Assembly: GCA_903921965.1 (NCBI GenBank)
Contig: CAIXSE010000205.1
Location: 1 to 7,390, forward strand
Direction: 5' to 3'
From: an uncultured Thermoleophilia bacterium
GTDB taxonomy: Bacteria > Actinomycetota > Thermoleophilia > UBA2241
DNA length: 7,390 nucleotides
In this document: piece by piece, positions 1-5,910 of the stretch
How positions within the stretch are numbered: position 1 is the first letter of the stretch
Layout of the letters: the number at the start of each line of letters is the position of its first letter
The notes under the pieces: generated by a model
Database searches by the model: none
The model's input: only the letters and a program-made list of their open reading frames with translations
What the model was told of the DNA's origin: nothing
Position numbers and translations under genes: made by a program

Positions 1-38
1 CCGTGCCGCGCGGGGGCGCCGGGCCCGTCCGGCCGCTT

Positions 39-47
39 TGCTAGAAT
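39..47 (+). promoter_or_regulatory. Extended -10 promoter of the proB operon
   Basis: The bases TGC-TAGAAT match an extended sigma-A-type -10 element (TGn plus TATAAT-like hexamer, hexamer at 42-47) in otherwise GC-rich DNA. I see no good -35 at the expected distance, which is common with extended -10 promoters. Transcription should begin about seven bases after the hexamer, at 54-55, which coincides with the GTG start codon of proB and predicts a leaderless mRNA. Motif seen directly; start site inferred. Confidence 0.7.
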
Positions 48-54
48 CACGCCC

Positions 55-1161
55 GTGAAGACGATCGTCGTCAAGGTCGGCTCCAGCACGGTGGCCGACG
101 ACCAGCTGCACCTGCGCCGCCGCCTGCTGGCGGGGCTGGCGGCCGACATCGCCGGGCTCGTGCACGGCGGGCGCCGCGTGGTGCTCGTCTCGAGCGGGGC
201 CGTCGCCTGCGGGCAGTTCGTGCTCGGCGTCGCCGAGCGGCCGCGGCTCGTGCCCGAGATGCAGGCGGCCTCGGCCGTGGGCCAGGGCCGCCTGTTCGCG
301 CACTACGAGCGCCTGTTCTCGGACCACGAGCTGGTCGCTGCGCAGATCCTGCTCACCAGCGACGACTTCGCGCGGCGCACCAGCTACGTCAACGCGCGCA
401 ACACGCTGCGCCGGCTCATCGGGTGGGGCGTGGTGCCGATCATCAACGAGAACGACACCACGGCCACCGACGAGCTCCGCTTCGGCGACAACGACGTGCT
501 CGCCGCGCAGGTCGCCATCATGCTGCGCGCCAACCTGCTCGTGCTGCTCACCGACCAGGACGGCCTGTACACGGCCGACCCTCGGTCGGACGAGTCAGCC
601 CGCCTCGTCAGCCACGTCAGCCACCCGCGCGAGCTGGTCTCGCTGAACGTCGGCGGCGAGTCCAGCCGCGGAGCCGGCGGCATGCGCGGCAAGGTCGCCG
701 CCGCCGTCATGGCCACGGCGGCCGACGTGCGGACCGTCATCGCCAACGGCTCTCGTCCCGGCGTGCTCGCCGCGGCCGCGGCGGGGGAGAAGGTCGGTAC
801 GGTCGTCGCCCCGCGCCCGTCCCGCGTGTCTGCGTTCAAGCTCTGGCTCCGCTACGCCAAACCGGTGCGTGGTAGGCTGGACGTCGACGAGGGTGCGGCG
901 CGCGCCGTCGCGGCGCGCGGCGGAAGCCTCCTGCCGGTCGGCGTGAAGGCCGTGCACGGCGCGTTCGCGCCGGGGGACGTGGTGGCGATCGTGGGCCCTG
1001 AGGGAGTCGAGGTCGCCAGGGGGCTGTCCACGATGAGCGCGCGCGACCTGCGACGCGTTCGCGGCCTGCGCAGCGAGCAGGTGCGTGAGATCAACCCGCA
1101 GCTCGAGGAAGAAGTGGTGCACCGGGACGCCCTGGTGCTCGTGGGCGAGGAGGTCGAGTGA
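55..1161 (+). CDS. proB: Glutamate 5-kinase (ProB), AAK kinase plus PUA domain
   Basis: Cytoplasmic ATP-dependent glutamate 5-kinase (EC 2.7.2.11), the first and usually proline-inhibited step of proline synthesis, making gamma-glutamyl phosphate for ProA. The 368-residue length is normal for the two-domain form. An amino-acid-kinase domain spans about residues 1-255: the N-terminal VVKVGSSTV strand with K7, the SSGAVACG loop near 46-53, the glutamate-binding INENDT segment (N131-D134), FGDND (143-147), LLTDQDGLYTADPR (164-177) and GAGGMRGK (206-213). The last element departs slightly from the common GTGGM.TK form. A PUA domain occupies about 275-355. The start is GTG at 55: it gives the expected N terminus, and no Shine-Dalgarno is visible, in line with the promoter 8 bases upstream. 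The stop overlaps proA by four bases. In many Gram-positives obg lies just upstream, but nothing of it is visible here. Confidence 0.97.
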   Translation: MKTIVVKVGSSTVADDQLHLRRRLLAGLAADIAGLVHGGRRVVLVSSGAVACGQFVLGVAERPRLVPEMQAASAVGQGRLFAHYERLFSDHELVAAQILLTSDDFARRTSYVNARNTLRRLIGWGVVPIINENDTTATDELRFGDNDVLAAQVAIMLRANLLVLLTDQDGLYTADPRSDESARLVSHVSHPRELVSLNVGGESSRGAGGMRGKVAAAVMATAADVRTVIANGSRPGVLAAAAAGEKVGTVVAPRPSRVSAFKLWLRYAKPVRGRLDVDEGAARAVAARGGSLLPVGVKAVHGAFAPGDVVAIVGPEGVEVARGLSTMSARDLRRVRGLRSEQVREINPQLEEEVVHRDALVLVGEEVE

Positions 1162-2405
1162 GCGTCGAACAGGTGTGCGCCGCGGCGCAGCGCGCGTCGC
1201 GGGTGATGTCCGGACTCACGCGGGCGCAGAAGGACGCGGCCCTGGGGGCCGTGGCCGACGCGCTCGAGCGACGCTCCGCGGAGATCCTCGCCGAGAACGA
1301 CGAAGACCTGCGGCTCGCGCGCCAGGCGAAGCTGGAGGGCGCGCTGGTCGACCGTCTGCGCCTCGACGAGGACCGTCTCGCCGACATCGCCGCGGGCGTC
1401 CGCACGCTCAAGGCCCTGCCCGACCCCGTCGGCCAGGTCGTGGACGGCTGGCGCCTCCACAACGGCATCGAGGTCCGCCGCGTGCGAGTGCCGCTCGGAG
1501 TGATCGCCGTCATCTACGAGGCCCGCCCCAACGTCACCGTCGACGCGGCCTGCCTGTGCCTGAAGACCGGCAACGCCGTGATCCTGCGCGGCGGCAGCGC
1601 GGCGCTGCACTCCAACCGCATCCTCTCGGAGGTCGTGCAGGGAGCACTGCTCGAGGCCGGCCTGCCGCGCGAAGCCGTGATGTACCTCACGCCCGACCGC
1701 GAGCAGCTGTACGAGCTGCTGCAGCAGCGCAGGTACGTCGATCTCGTCATCCCGCGCGGCGGCGAAGAGCTGAAGGACTACCTGCAGGAGCACAGCAAGG
1801 TGCCGGTCATCTACGCCGCCGGCGGCAACTGCCACATCTACGTGGACGCCACCGGCAGCGTCGACATGGCCGTGCCCATCATCGTCAACGCCAAGTGCCA
1901 GCGTCCCGGCGTGTGCAACGCGGCCGAGACGCTGCTCGTGCACAAGGACGTGGCCGGGGAACTGCTGCCGCGCGCCGCCGAAGAGCTGAAGCGGCGCGAC
2001 GTCGAGCTCGTGGTCGACAAGACCGCGGGCGAGATCATCGGCGACCCCGCGCTCAAGCGTGCCAACAAGACGCACTACGAGACCGAGTTCCTCGCGCTCA
2101 AGCTGGCGGTACGCGTGGTCGAGTCGCTCGACGAGGCCCTGGAGCACATCGCCACCTACAGCACGCGCCACTCGGAGGCCATCATCACCGAGGACCTCGC
2201 CGCGGCGCGCCGTTTCACGGCCGAGGTCGACGCGGCCTGCGTGTACGTCAACGCCTCCACGCGCTTCACCGACGGCGGCGAGTTCGGCCTCGGCGCCGAG
2301 ATGGGCATCTCCACGCAGAAGCTCCACGTGCGTGGCCCCATCGCCCTCCGGGAGCTCACGAGCGTCAAGTACGAGCTCTGGGGGGACGGCCAGGTCCGCG
2401 GGTAG
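1158..2405 (+). CDS. proA: Gamma-glutamyl phosphate reductase (ProA)
   Basis: NADPH-dependent glutamate-5-semialdehyde dehydrogenase (EC 1.2.1.41), the second step of proline synthesis, reducing the product of ProB. It is an aldehyde-dehydrogenase-fold protein of 415 residues, the usual size. Diagnostic segments include PLGVIAVIYEARPNVTVDAA (about 115-134), the nucleotide-binding LKTGNAVILRGGSAA region, VIPRGGEEL, and the active-site segment AKCQRPGVCNAAETLL, whose Cys253 sits at the position of the family catalytic cysteine. Cys247, six residues earlier, is an additional cysteine where many homologues carry Thr. The C terminus has the expected FTDGGEFGLGAEMGIS block. The GTG start at 1158 overlaps the proB TGA (GTGA), and a strong GAGGAGG ribosome binding site lies at 1147-1153 inside the proB end. 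This suggests translational coupling and balanced synthesis of the two enzymes. Confidence 0.97.
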   Translation: MSVEQVCAAAQRASRVMSGLTRAQKDAALGAVADALERRSAEILAENDEDLRLARQAKLEGALVDRLRLDEDRLADIAAGVRTLKALPDPVGQVVDGWRLHNGIEVRRVRVPLGVIAVIYEARPNVTVDAACLCLKTGNAVILRGGSAALHSNRILSEVVQGALLEAGLPREAVMYLTPDREQLYELLQQRRYVDLVIPRGGEELKDYLQEHSKVPVIYAAGGNCHIYVDATGSVDMAVPIIVNAKCQRPGVCNAAETLLVHKDVAGELLPRAAEELKRRDVELVVDKTAGEIIGDPALKRANKTHYETEFLALKLAVRVVESLDEALEHIATYSTRHSEAIITEDLAAARRFTAEVDAACVYVNASTRFTDGGEFGLGAEMGISTQKLHVRGPIALRELTSVKYELWGDGQVRG

Positions 2406-2411
2406 CGCGCG

Positions 2412-3020
2412 ATGGACGCCACTCGTCCGCGGCTCGGCATCATCGGCGGCAGCTTCGACCCGCCGCACCTGGCGCACCTCGCCATCGCGTCGGACGCCCA
2501 TGCGCGCCTCGGGCTGGAGCGCGTGCTGTTCGTGCCGGCGGCGGCGCCGCCGCACAAGGACCCGCACAACGCCACGTCGGCCGAGGTGCGCCTGCAGATG
2601 ACCGAGCTGGCCGTCGAGGACGACCTGCGGTTCGTCGAGTCGAGCCTCGAGATCGAGCGCGAACTGGTGTACACGCGCGACATGCTGGACGCGGTCGCGG
2701 CCCGGTTCCCCGGCCGCGACCTCTTCTTCATCATGGGGTCCGACTCTCTCTCCCAGCTCGACACGTGGCTCGACCCGTTCGGCATCCTCGAGCGCGCCAC
2801 CCTGGCGGTGGCGCCCCGCTTCGCCGACGCCGAGGAGCTCGTGCAGCGGGCGAAGGACAGGTGGGGGACCGACCGCATCGTGCTCGTCAACGCCCCGCAC
2901 TTCGCGCTCTCGTCGACGGTGATCCGCGAGCGCGTCGCCGCCGGCCTGCCCATCCGCTACCTGGTGCCGCTCGCGGTGGAGGAGTACATCGTCGAGCGCG
3001 GCTTGTACAGACGGCCGTGA
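2412..3020 (+). CDS. nadD: Nicotinate-nucleotide adenylyltransferase (NadD)
   Basis: Transfers AMP from ATP to nicotinate mononucleotide to make deamido-NAD (EC 2.7.7.18), a near-universal essential step of NAD synthesis in the cytoplasm. The protein has 202 residues, the normal length. It shows the nucleotidyltransferase signature GGSFDPPHLAHL (residues 12-23, with the HxxH pair H19 and H22), the PPHKDP substrate loop (46-51), FFIMGSDSL with the conserved acidic loop, and a C-terminal LSSTVIRERVAAGLPIRYLVP segment equivalent to the family ISSTxIR motif. The ATG at 2412 is six bases after the proA stop. I see no clear Shine-Dalgarno, so translation may depend on ribosomes finishing proA. Its stop overlaps the next gene's GTG. 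Linkage of nadD with proA and rsfS is common in Gram-positive bacteria. Confidence 0.96.
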   Translation: MDATRPRLGIIGGSFDPPHLAHLAIASDAHARLGLERVLFVPAAAPPHKDPHNATSAEVRLQMTELAVEDDLRFVESSLEIERELVYTRDMLDAVAARFPGRDLFFIMGSDSLSQLDTWLDPFGILERATLAVAPRFADAEELVQRAKDRWGTDRIVLVNAPHFALSSTVIRERVAAGLPIRYLVPLAVEEYIVERGLYRRP

Positions 3021-3577
3021 TCGGCCCCGACGAGGCGCAGCGGCTCATCGCGGCGCGGCTCTCGGAGAAGCGCCGCGCCCACGCGCAGCGGGTGGCCGCG
3101 GAGGCCGTCGAGCTGGCCCGCCGCTTCGGCGCCTCCGAAGCCGACGCCGAGCTCGCGGGCCTGCTGCACGACTACTGCCGCGAGCTCGGCGACGACGAGA
3201 CCCTGGCCGCCGCCGCGCGTCACGGCATCCCCTACGGCGTGGTGGAGGCGCGGCGGCCCAGGCACATCCTTCACGGTCCCGTGGCGGCCGCCGAGCTCGC
3301 GGGCCGCGTGCCGCCCGAGGTGGCGCAGGCCATCGCGCGGCACACGGTGGGCGCCGCCGGCATGACGGTGCTCGACAGGTGCGTGTACCTCGCCGACTTC
3401 CTGGAGCCGGGGCGGGACTTCTCCGGCGTGGAGGAGGTCCGCGTGCTCGCGCGCACCTCGCTCGACGACGCCGTCGCGGCCGCGTCCCGCATGACCCTCC
3501 TCGAGCTGATCGGCCGGGGCCGCGGGGTGGTGCCGGCCGCGCTCGAGATGTACAACGAGAGCCATGCCGGACGGTGA
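3017..3577 (+). CDS. yqeK: YqeK-family HD-domain Ap4A hydrolase
   Basis: The 186-residue protein matches the YqeK family, HD-domain metal-dependent phosphohydrolases described as symmetrical Ap4A hydrolases (EC 3.6.1.41) that split Ap4A to two ADP. Visible metal and phosphate-binding residues in family order are H22 (RAHAQRV), the H51-D52 pair (LLHDYC), H86 (ILHGP), H109 (IARHTVG) and D127 (YLADFLEPGR). The whole length is one HD domain. I chose GTG at 3017 because it overlaps the nadD TGA as GTGA, places the conserved N-terminal helix correctly and gives the family's usual size; the same frame is open far upstream, but that part is only proA/nadD in another frame. No strong Shine-Dalgarno is visible, so coupling to nadD is likely. 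The 3' end overlaps the next gene by 14 bases. Family call firm; substrate follows from family knowledge. Confidence 0.93.
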   Translation: MIGPDEAQRLIAARLSEKRRAHAQRVAAEAVELARRFGASEADAELAGLLHDYCRELGDDETLAAAARHGIPYGVVEARRPRHILHGPVAAAELAGRVPPEVAQAIARHTVGAAGMTVLDRCVYLADFLEPGRDFSGVEEVRVLARTSLDDAVAAASRMTLLELIGRGRGVVPAALEMYNESHAGR

Positions 3578-4814
3578 GACGGGCAGGGACGAGGGCGGCG
3601 CGCCGCCCGTGGCGGGCGGCGCCCAGCCGGACGCCGGCGAGCGGCGCCGGGATCGCGCACAGCGCGGCTACCGCGTCGACCGCCTGCGCCGCCGCCGCGA
3701 GGGCAAGGCGCAGCGGGTCCAGACGTGGGTGCTGGTCACGCTCGCCGTCGTGGTCGCCTTCGTCGCCGTGCTCGGCGCCTGGTACGCGGCCACGCGGTGG
3801 ATGCACAAGCCGGCCGTCGCACGGCCGGCCGGCGGCCTGACCCTGCTGCAGCTCACGGGGCCGTCCGGCGACGCCGTCGCCGCGGCGCTGGTGGTCACTG
3901 ATCCGGTGAGCGGCGTCTCCGCGCTCTACGTCGTGCCGCGCGACCTGCTGCTCGAGGGACCCAAGGGCGAGTACGTCTTCGCCGGCGACGCGATGCGAGC
4001 CGGCACCCTCGAGGAGGACCTCTCGCGGGTGGTGGGGGCGCCCGTCGACGCGTCGTACACGCTGCCTCTCACCGCACTGGCGGAGCTCGCCGGCAGCGAC
4101 CGCCTGCGGCTCACGATGGCCGATGCGGCCACGGTGAAGGTCGACGGCGTCGAGCGCGGCTTCAGCGACGGCAGCACGGTCGACACAGCGGAGCTGCCGG
4201 CCCTGTTCCGGGCGGCCGGCCCCACCGGCTGGGACGCCGCCCGCGTGCAGGAGGCCCTGTGGGCGGCTGTCGTCGAGGCGGCTGCGCTGCGTCCGCCCGA
4301 GGATCTCAAGGCGACCGTCGAGAAGCTCACCGCCGCCGACGCCGGCTCCGCCGACCCCTGGCACCTGCAGCGCGCCCTCACCGGCGTCACCACGGGCGGG
4401 GCGCCGGTCGTGATGTTCCCCGCCGACTCCCGCGTGGCCGAGGGCCAGTTCGCCTTCGTCCCCGACCCCGACCGCGTGCTCGCCGAGATCCGCCGCCGCT
4501 CACCCTCCTACCGCAGCAGGTACACGGTCCAGGTGCAGAACGGGACCGGCAAGGTGGGCGCGGGCAGGGCCGTGGCCGAGCAGCTCGCCGTGCTCGACGT
4601 GAACCTGCCGCCTGTGGTGAACGCGAAGGACTTCGACTACGAGCAGACCCGCATCCTCGCCGGCCGCGACGCCCTGCAGGTGGCCCAGGAGGTCCGTGCT
4701 ATACTCGGCCGCGGTGTCGTGCTCGACGCTGCCGACCTCCCTGCCGATTCCGTGGTCGTCATCGTGGGCGCCGACGCCGCATCCGACGGGAACAAGACGA
4801 AGGACAAGCAGTAG
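3564..4814 (+). CDS. Membrane-anchored LytR_C-domain protein with divergent LCP-like region
   Basis: A 416-residue single-pass membrane protein. Residues 1-53 are hydrophilic and very Arg-rich (cytoplasmic by the positive-inside rule), 55-77 form one hydrophobic helix, and the rest should lie outside the membrane. Residues about 90-300 resemble a degenerate LytR-CpsA-Psr (LCP) fold: a strand-rich start, then VVPRDLLL (R126-D127) comparable to the LCP SIPRDT strand. I cannot find the usual set of conserved arginines and aspartates of active LCP glycopolymer transferases. Residues about 319-405 match a LytR_C domain: YTVQVQNGTGKVGAGRAVA (from Y320) to SVVVIVG (396-402). The likely role is cell-envelope related, but catalysis is doubtful. 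The ATG at 3564 lies inside the end of yqeK (14-base overlap). LCP/LytR-like genes before rsfS are known in some Gram-positive lineages. Domain boundaries are estimates by eye. Confidence 0.8.
   Translation: MPDGETGRDEGGAPPVAGGAQPDAGERRRDRAQRGYRVDRLRRRREGKAQRVQTWVLVTLAVVVAFVAVLGAWYAATRWMHKPAVARPAGGLTLLQLTGPSGDAVAAALVVTDPVSGVSALYVVPRDLLLEGPKGEYVFAGDAMRAGTLEEDLSRVVGAPVDASYTLPLTALAELAGSDRLRLTMADAATVKVDGVERGFSDGSTVDTAELPALFRAAGPTGWDAARVQEALWAAVVEAAALRPPEDLKATVEKLTAADAGSADPWHLQRALTGVTTGGAPVVMFPADSRVAEGQFAFVPDPDRVLAEIRRRSPSYRSRYTVQVQNGTGKVGAGRAVAEQLAVLDVNLPPVVNAKDFDYEQTRILAGRDALQVAQEVRAILGRGVVLDAADLPADSVVVIVGADAASDGNKTKDKQ
4697..4705 (+). promoter_or_regulatory. Possible internal extended -10 promoter for rsfS
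   Basis: TGC-TATACT is an extended -10 sequence, one base from the TATAAT consensus, lying inside the LytR_C-domain gene about 106 bases before the probable rsfS start. It includes an in-frame ATA isoleucine codon at 4701-4703, the only ATA codon I found in any gene of this window, where isoleucine is otherwise ATC. Predicted transcription start is about 4712. It shares the TGC-TA core with the promoters at 39-47 and 7238-7246. Sequence seen; promoter activity inferred. Confidence 0.5.
4800..4804 (+). promoter_or_regulatory. Ribosome binding site ahead of rsfS
   Basis: AAGGA lies at the end of the LytR_C-domain gene. It is six bases before GTA at 4811-4813 and supports translation of rsfS beginning at or very near that codon, although GTA is not a standard start codon. 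It could also be chance, as it falls in Lys and Asp codons of the upstream gene. Confidence 0.5.
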
Positions 4815-5176
4815 CCTCAGATCCTGAGCTCACCGCGGCCGAGGCGCTGGCGCGCGACATCGCTGCCCGTGCCGCCGACAAGAAGGCGTCCGACCTGGCC
4901 GTGCTGGCCATGGGCGGCGCCGTGAGCTACACGGATTTCTTCGTGCTCGCGACCGGCGCCAACCCGCGCCAGACGCAGGCCATCGCCGACGAGATCCAGC
5001 AGAAGGTGCGGCCGCGCCGGCCTGCCCGGGTCGAGGGCGAGCGCGAGGGCGAGTGGATCCTCCTCGACTACATCGACGTCGTCGTGCACGTGTTCACGCC
5101 CGCGGCGCGCGACTTCTACCGGCTCGAGACGCTGTGGGGCGACGTGCCCCGGCTCGAGCTCCCCGCCGACCTCTGA
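4811..5176 (+). CDS. rsfS: Ribosome silencing factor RsfS; start codon non-canonical or uncertain
   Basis: RsfS (YbeB/Iojap family, DUF143) binds ribosomal protein L14 (uL14) on the 50S subunit and blocks joining with 30S when nutrients are low. Counting from 4811 the product has 121 residues, the family size. Visible hallmarks are the N-terminal helix AAEALARDIAARAADKKASD (9-28), YTDFFVLATG (40-49), NPRQTQAIADEI (51-62), VEGEREGEWILLDYIDVVVHVF (74-95) and FYRLETLWGD (102-111). The frame has no ATG, GTG or TTG between 4262 and 4900. The first one, GTG at 4901, would remove 30 conserved residues. I placed the start at GTA 4811 because it overlaps the upstream TAG stop (GTAG), has AAGGA six bases before it and restores the full family length; CTG at 4847 or a base-call error are alternatives. 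Gene identity is firm; the exact start is not. Confidence 0.85.
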   Translation, partial: VASDPELTAAEALARDIAARAADKKASDLAVLAMGGAVSYTDFFVLATGANPRQTQAIADEIQQKVRPRRPARVEGEREGEWILLDYIDVVVHVFTPAARDFYRLETLWGDVPRLELPADL

Positions 5177-5272
5177 GCCGCCGCCGGCACGCCGCCGGTC
5201 CGGCCTCCGTGCCTCCCTTCGAAGCCTCGTCCGCGGGAAACGGCAGGATGGCGGCGCCTGTTGCCGAAGCTG

Positions 5273-5278
5273 TATACT
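5273..5278 (+). promoter_or_regulatory. -10 element of the CAP-protein promoter
   Basis: TATACT, preceded directly by TG, lies in the 130-base gap after rsfS. Transcription should start near 5285, giving a leader of about 20 bases that carries the ribosome binding site AAGGAG at 5297-5302. I cannot identify a convincing -35 hexamer. It separates the downstream gene from the proB operon. Confidence 0.6.
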
Positions 5279-5306
5279 CCGCCGAACGCATCGGCCAAGG
5301 AGTGTC

Positions 5307-5816
5307 ATGAAGGTGAAAGCCCCCGTCCTGGTCGTCCTCGTCGCCGTCGTTCTGGCGCTCCTCGCCGCGCCCGCGTTCGCAGGTGTCCGCGACGACTTCA
5401 AGGCAGACGTCGTCCGCCTCATCAACGCCGAGCGGTCGGCCCGCGGGCTGCGCGCTCTGCGCCTCGACGCCAGGCTCTCGCGGGCCGCGGCCGCCCACGC
5501 CCGCGACATGCTCGCCCGTCACTATTTCTCGCACACCACCCCCGAGGGGCGCACCGCCGCCGACCGGGCGCGCCGCGCCGGGTACCGCACGGTGGGCTAC
5601 AGCTCGTGGCGCATCGCCGAGGTCCTCGCCTGGGGGACGAGCCGTCGGGGGACGCCTGAGGCGGTCGTCGACGGCTGGATGCACTCGCCGTACCACCGCA
5701 GCGTGATCCTCGGGAGGTCCTGGCGCGAGGCCGGCGTCGCCTGCCTCGAGGGCAGCTTCCAGGGCGCTTCCGGGTCGTTCCTCTACACGGTCGACGTGGG
5801 GCGGCGCACGCGCTGA
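5307..5816 (+). CDS. Secreted CAP/SCP domain protein (YkwD-like)
   Basis: A 169-residue exported protein of the bacterial CAP (cysteine-rich secretory, antigen 5, PR-1; PF00188) superfamily; the molecular role of bacterial members is mostly unknown. Residues 1-25 form a signal peptide: a KVK basic start, a hydrophobic core of Val/Leu/Ala, and a probable signal peptidase I site after AFA (position 25). The CAP domain covers about 31-165: LINAERSARGLRAL (38-51), SHTTPEGRTAADRARRAGY with H76, AEVLAWG with E105, DGWMHSPYHRSVIL with H130, AGVACLEG and the closing FLYTVDVG strand. H76, E105 and H130 correspond to the family's polar cleft residues, but the typical GEN sequence is replaced by AEV. 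No lipobox or second anchor is seen, so it is likely released or wall-associated. ATG 5307 is preceded by AAGGAG four bases upstream. It has its own promoter and a terminator follows. Confidence 0.92.
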   Translation: MKVKAPVLVVLVAVVLALLAAPAFAGVRDDFKADVVRLINAERSARGLRALRLDARLSRAAAAHARDMLARHYFSHTTPEGRTAADRARRAGYRTVGYSSWRIAEVLAWGTSRRGTPEAVVDGWMHSPYHRSVILGRSWREAGVACLEGSFQGASGSFLYTVDVGRRTR

Positions 5817-5832
5817 CGCCTGCGGCGGGCGC

Positions 5833-5855
5833 GCCGGCGCGGGCACCGGCTTTTT
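5833..5855 (+). terminator. Probable intrinsic terminator after the CAP gene
   Basis: GCCGG (5833-5837) can pair with CCGGC (5846-5850) around an eight-base loop, and five T residues (5851-5855) follow immediately. The stem is short, but the T run is exceptional in this GC-rich DNA and sits 16 bases after the CAP stop codon. It would also shield dinB from readthrough transcription. Confidence 0.55.
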
Positions 5856-5887
5856 CTCCGGCACTGGTCTTCCGTCCCCGTCGGCGG

Positions 5888-5893
5888 TAAGAT
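5888..5893 (+). promoter_or_regulatory. -10 element of the dinB promoter
   Basis: TAAGAT resembles the -10 consensus and ends on the first base of the LexA palindrome. Transcription would begin around A5900 to A5902, at or two bases before the dinB ATG, giving a leaderless or nearly leaderless mRNA. No Shine-Dalgarno is present upstream of dinB. The -35 region is not recognisable. Confidence 0.6.
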
Positions 5894-5910
5894 ACGAACA
5901 TATGTTCGTA
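5893..5910 (+). promoter_or_regulatory. LexA operator (SOS box) spanning the dinB start codon
   Basis: TACGAACATATGTTCGTA is an 18-bp perfect inverted repeat containing CGAAC-N4-GTTCG, the LexA-binding consensus of Gram-positive and actinobacterial SOS genes (Cheo box). It overlaps the last base of the -10 and extends through codon 3 of dinB; the ATG at 5902-5904 lies at its centre. LexA bound here should block RNA polymerase directly, with release after DNA damage. The palindrome is seen; LexA binding follows from known SOS boxes. No other copy was found in the window. Confidence 0.92.

Noticed and set aside
868..877. TGGTAGGCT inside proB as an extra internal promoter
   Set aside because: It lacks the conserved A at the fifth hexamer position and lies far from any downstream gene start, so it is weaker than the other -10 candidates.
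852..2900. A 682-codon open frame on the minus strand, and similar long minus-strand frames at 3045-4364, 5094-7373 and 5422-7152
   Set aside because: They lie antisense to well-recognised genes, are rich in Arg, Ala, Pro and Gly with no recognisable domains, and are expected from the strong G/C third-position bias.
1085..3577. An 830-codon plus-strand open frame whose last part is YqeK, suggesting a giant fusion protein
   Set aside because: Only the part from GTG 3017 resembles a protein family. The earlier part is low-complexity Arg/Ala-rich translation of proA and nadD in the wrong frame.
4788..4814. Programmed -1 frameshift site joining the LytR_C protein to RsfS
   Set aside because: RsfS is in the -1 frame relative to the upstream gene, but no X-XXY-YYZ slippery heptamer or downstream pseudoknot is evident; kept only as an alternative in the rsfS finding.
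4714..4827. A 37-codon GTG-started frame lying two bases after the predicted internal transcription start
   Set aside because: Its product has no recognisable features, uses rare AGA, AGG and CGA codons, and overlaps two real genes; open frames this short are common by chance here.
5183..5199. Small hairpin (CCGGC and GCCGG around ACGCC) just after rsfS as a possible operon terminator
   Set aside because: The stem is only five pairs plus one wobble and no T run follows; such inverted repeats are frequent in GC-rich DNA.
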